A stretch of DNA of 5,693 nt from an uncultured Flavobacteriaceae bacterium (GTDB lineage: Bacteria > Bacteroidota > Bacteroidia > Flavobacteriales > Flavobacteriaceae), in contig CAMZMA010000266.1 in the NCBI GenBank assembly GCA_947311815.1, positions 1 to 5,693 of the forward strand. The letters are read 5' to 3'. A program made the translations under genes and the position numbers. Within the stretch, counting starts at the first letter, position 1; the number at the start of each line of letters is the position of its first letter. The notes beneath the pieces are model-generated. The model was not told the DNA's origin. It searched no databases and saw nothing but the letters and a program-made list of their open reading frames with translations. Below, one piece after another: positions 5,689-5,693 of the stretch.

Positions 5689-5693
5689 AATAA

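Larger units (their letters stand above)
5281..5693. other. Gene-free repeat cluster after lspA
   Basis: These 413 bases contain no intact gene. They hold a 130-bp inverted repeat reaching the last base of the window, tandem 7-bp arrays at its outer ends, at least four units of a short palindromic repeat in alternating orientation, and a 23-codon ORF in the central spacer. No transposase or other mobility gene is present inside it. There is no simple hairpin-plus-T-tract terminator for lspA; the palindromic structure itself may serve as the transcript end. Confidence 0.85.
5564..5693 (-). repeat. Right arm of the 130-bp inverted repeat
   Basis: Reverse complement of 5283-5412 with one mismatch (position 5577). 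The match runs to the final base of the window, so the true outer end of the repeat may lie beyond it. On the left side the corresponding boundary is 5283, just after lspA. The 151-base spacer (5413-5563) is unique apart from units B and C. Confidence 0.95.

Noticed and set aside
5283..5693. A complete insertion sequence with terminal inverted repeats
   Set aside because: The 151-bp spacer has no room for a transposase and no remnant of one; no target-site duplication can be assessed because the right end is the window edge.
5283..5693. Certain assembly or amplification fold-back artefact
   Set aside because: It remains possible because the match reaches the window end, but the internal mismatch, with the right arm agreeing with the repeat-family sequence, favours two real diverged copies. 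I leave it open rather than assert it.

Overview
The window looks like a piece of chromosome from a low-GC member of the Bacteroidota, most likely Flavobacteriaceae. The evidence is: the AT-rich composition; the gene order ileS, a DksA/TraR-like gene, then lspA; an IleRS of the long type-2 form (1134 aa); Bacteroidota-style -7 promoter elements (TAnnTTTG) ahead of ileS and lspA; and no obvious Shine-Dalgarno sequences. The genus cannot be fixed from this sequence alone.

Layout: positions 1-160 are intergenic, with a triple 8-bp C-rich repeat, a hairpin plus T-run terminator for an unseen upstream gene, and a probable ileS promoter. ileS (161-3565) and a DksA/TraR-like gene (3570-3947) lie 4 bp apart and are probably co-transcribed, ending at a strong intrinsic terminator (3954-3981). 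A secreted protein of unknown function (3986-4630) follows immediately, starting only 4 bases after the terminator T-run. lspA (4674-5279), with its own probable -7 element, comes next. All four genes are on the + strand. From 5281 to the window end there is no intact gene. This 413-base stretch is dominated by a 130-bp nearly perfect inverted repeat (5283-5412 and 5564-5693) around a 151-bp spacer. The arms carry five-copy 7-bp tandem arrays and units of a short ATTGC...GCAAT palindromic repeat. The spacer carries two more such units and the start of a small, apparently broken membrane or signal-peptide ORF.

Functionally this is a housekeeping segment: isoleucyl-tRNA charging, a probable RNA-polymerase-binding regulator that has lost its zinc site, and the signal peptidase that matures lipoproteins. 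The most noteworthy points are the GXHH version of the IleRS HIGH signature, which is linked to mupirocin hyper-resistance in IleRS2 enzymes, the zinc-less DksA-like protein, and the large palindromic repeat cluster after lspA. I do not see convincing evidence of a wholly new biological system; the palindromic region is the least explained part.
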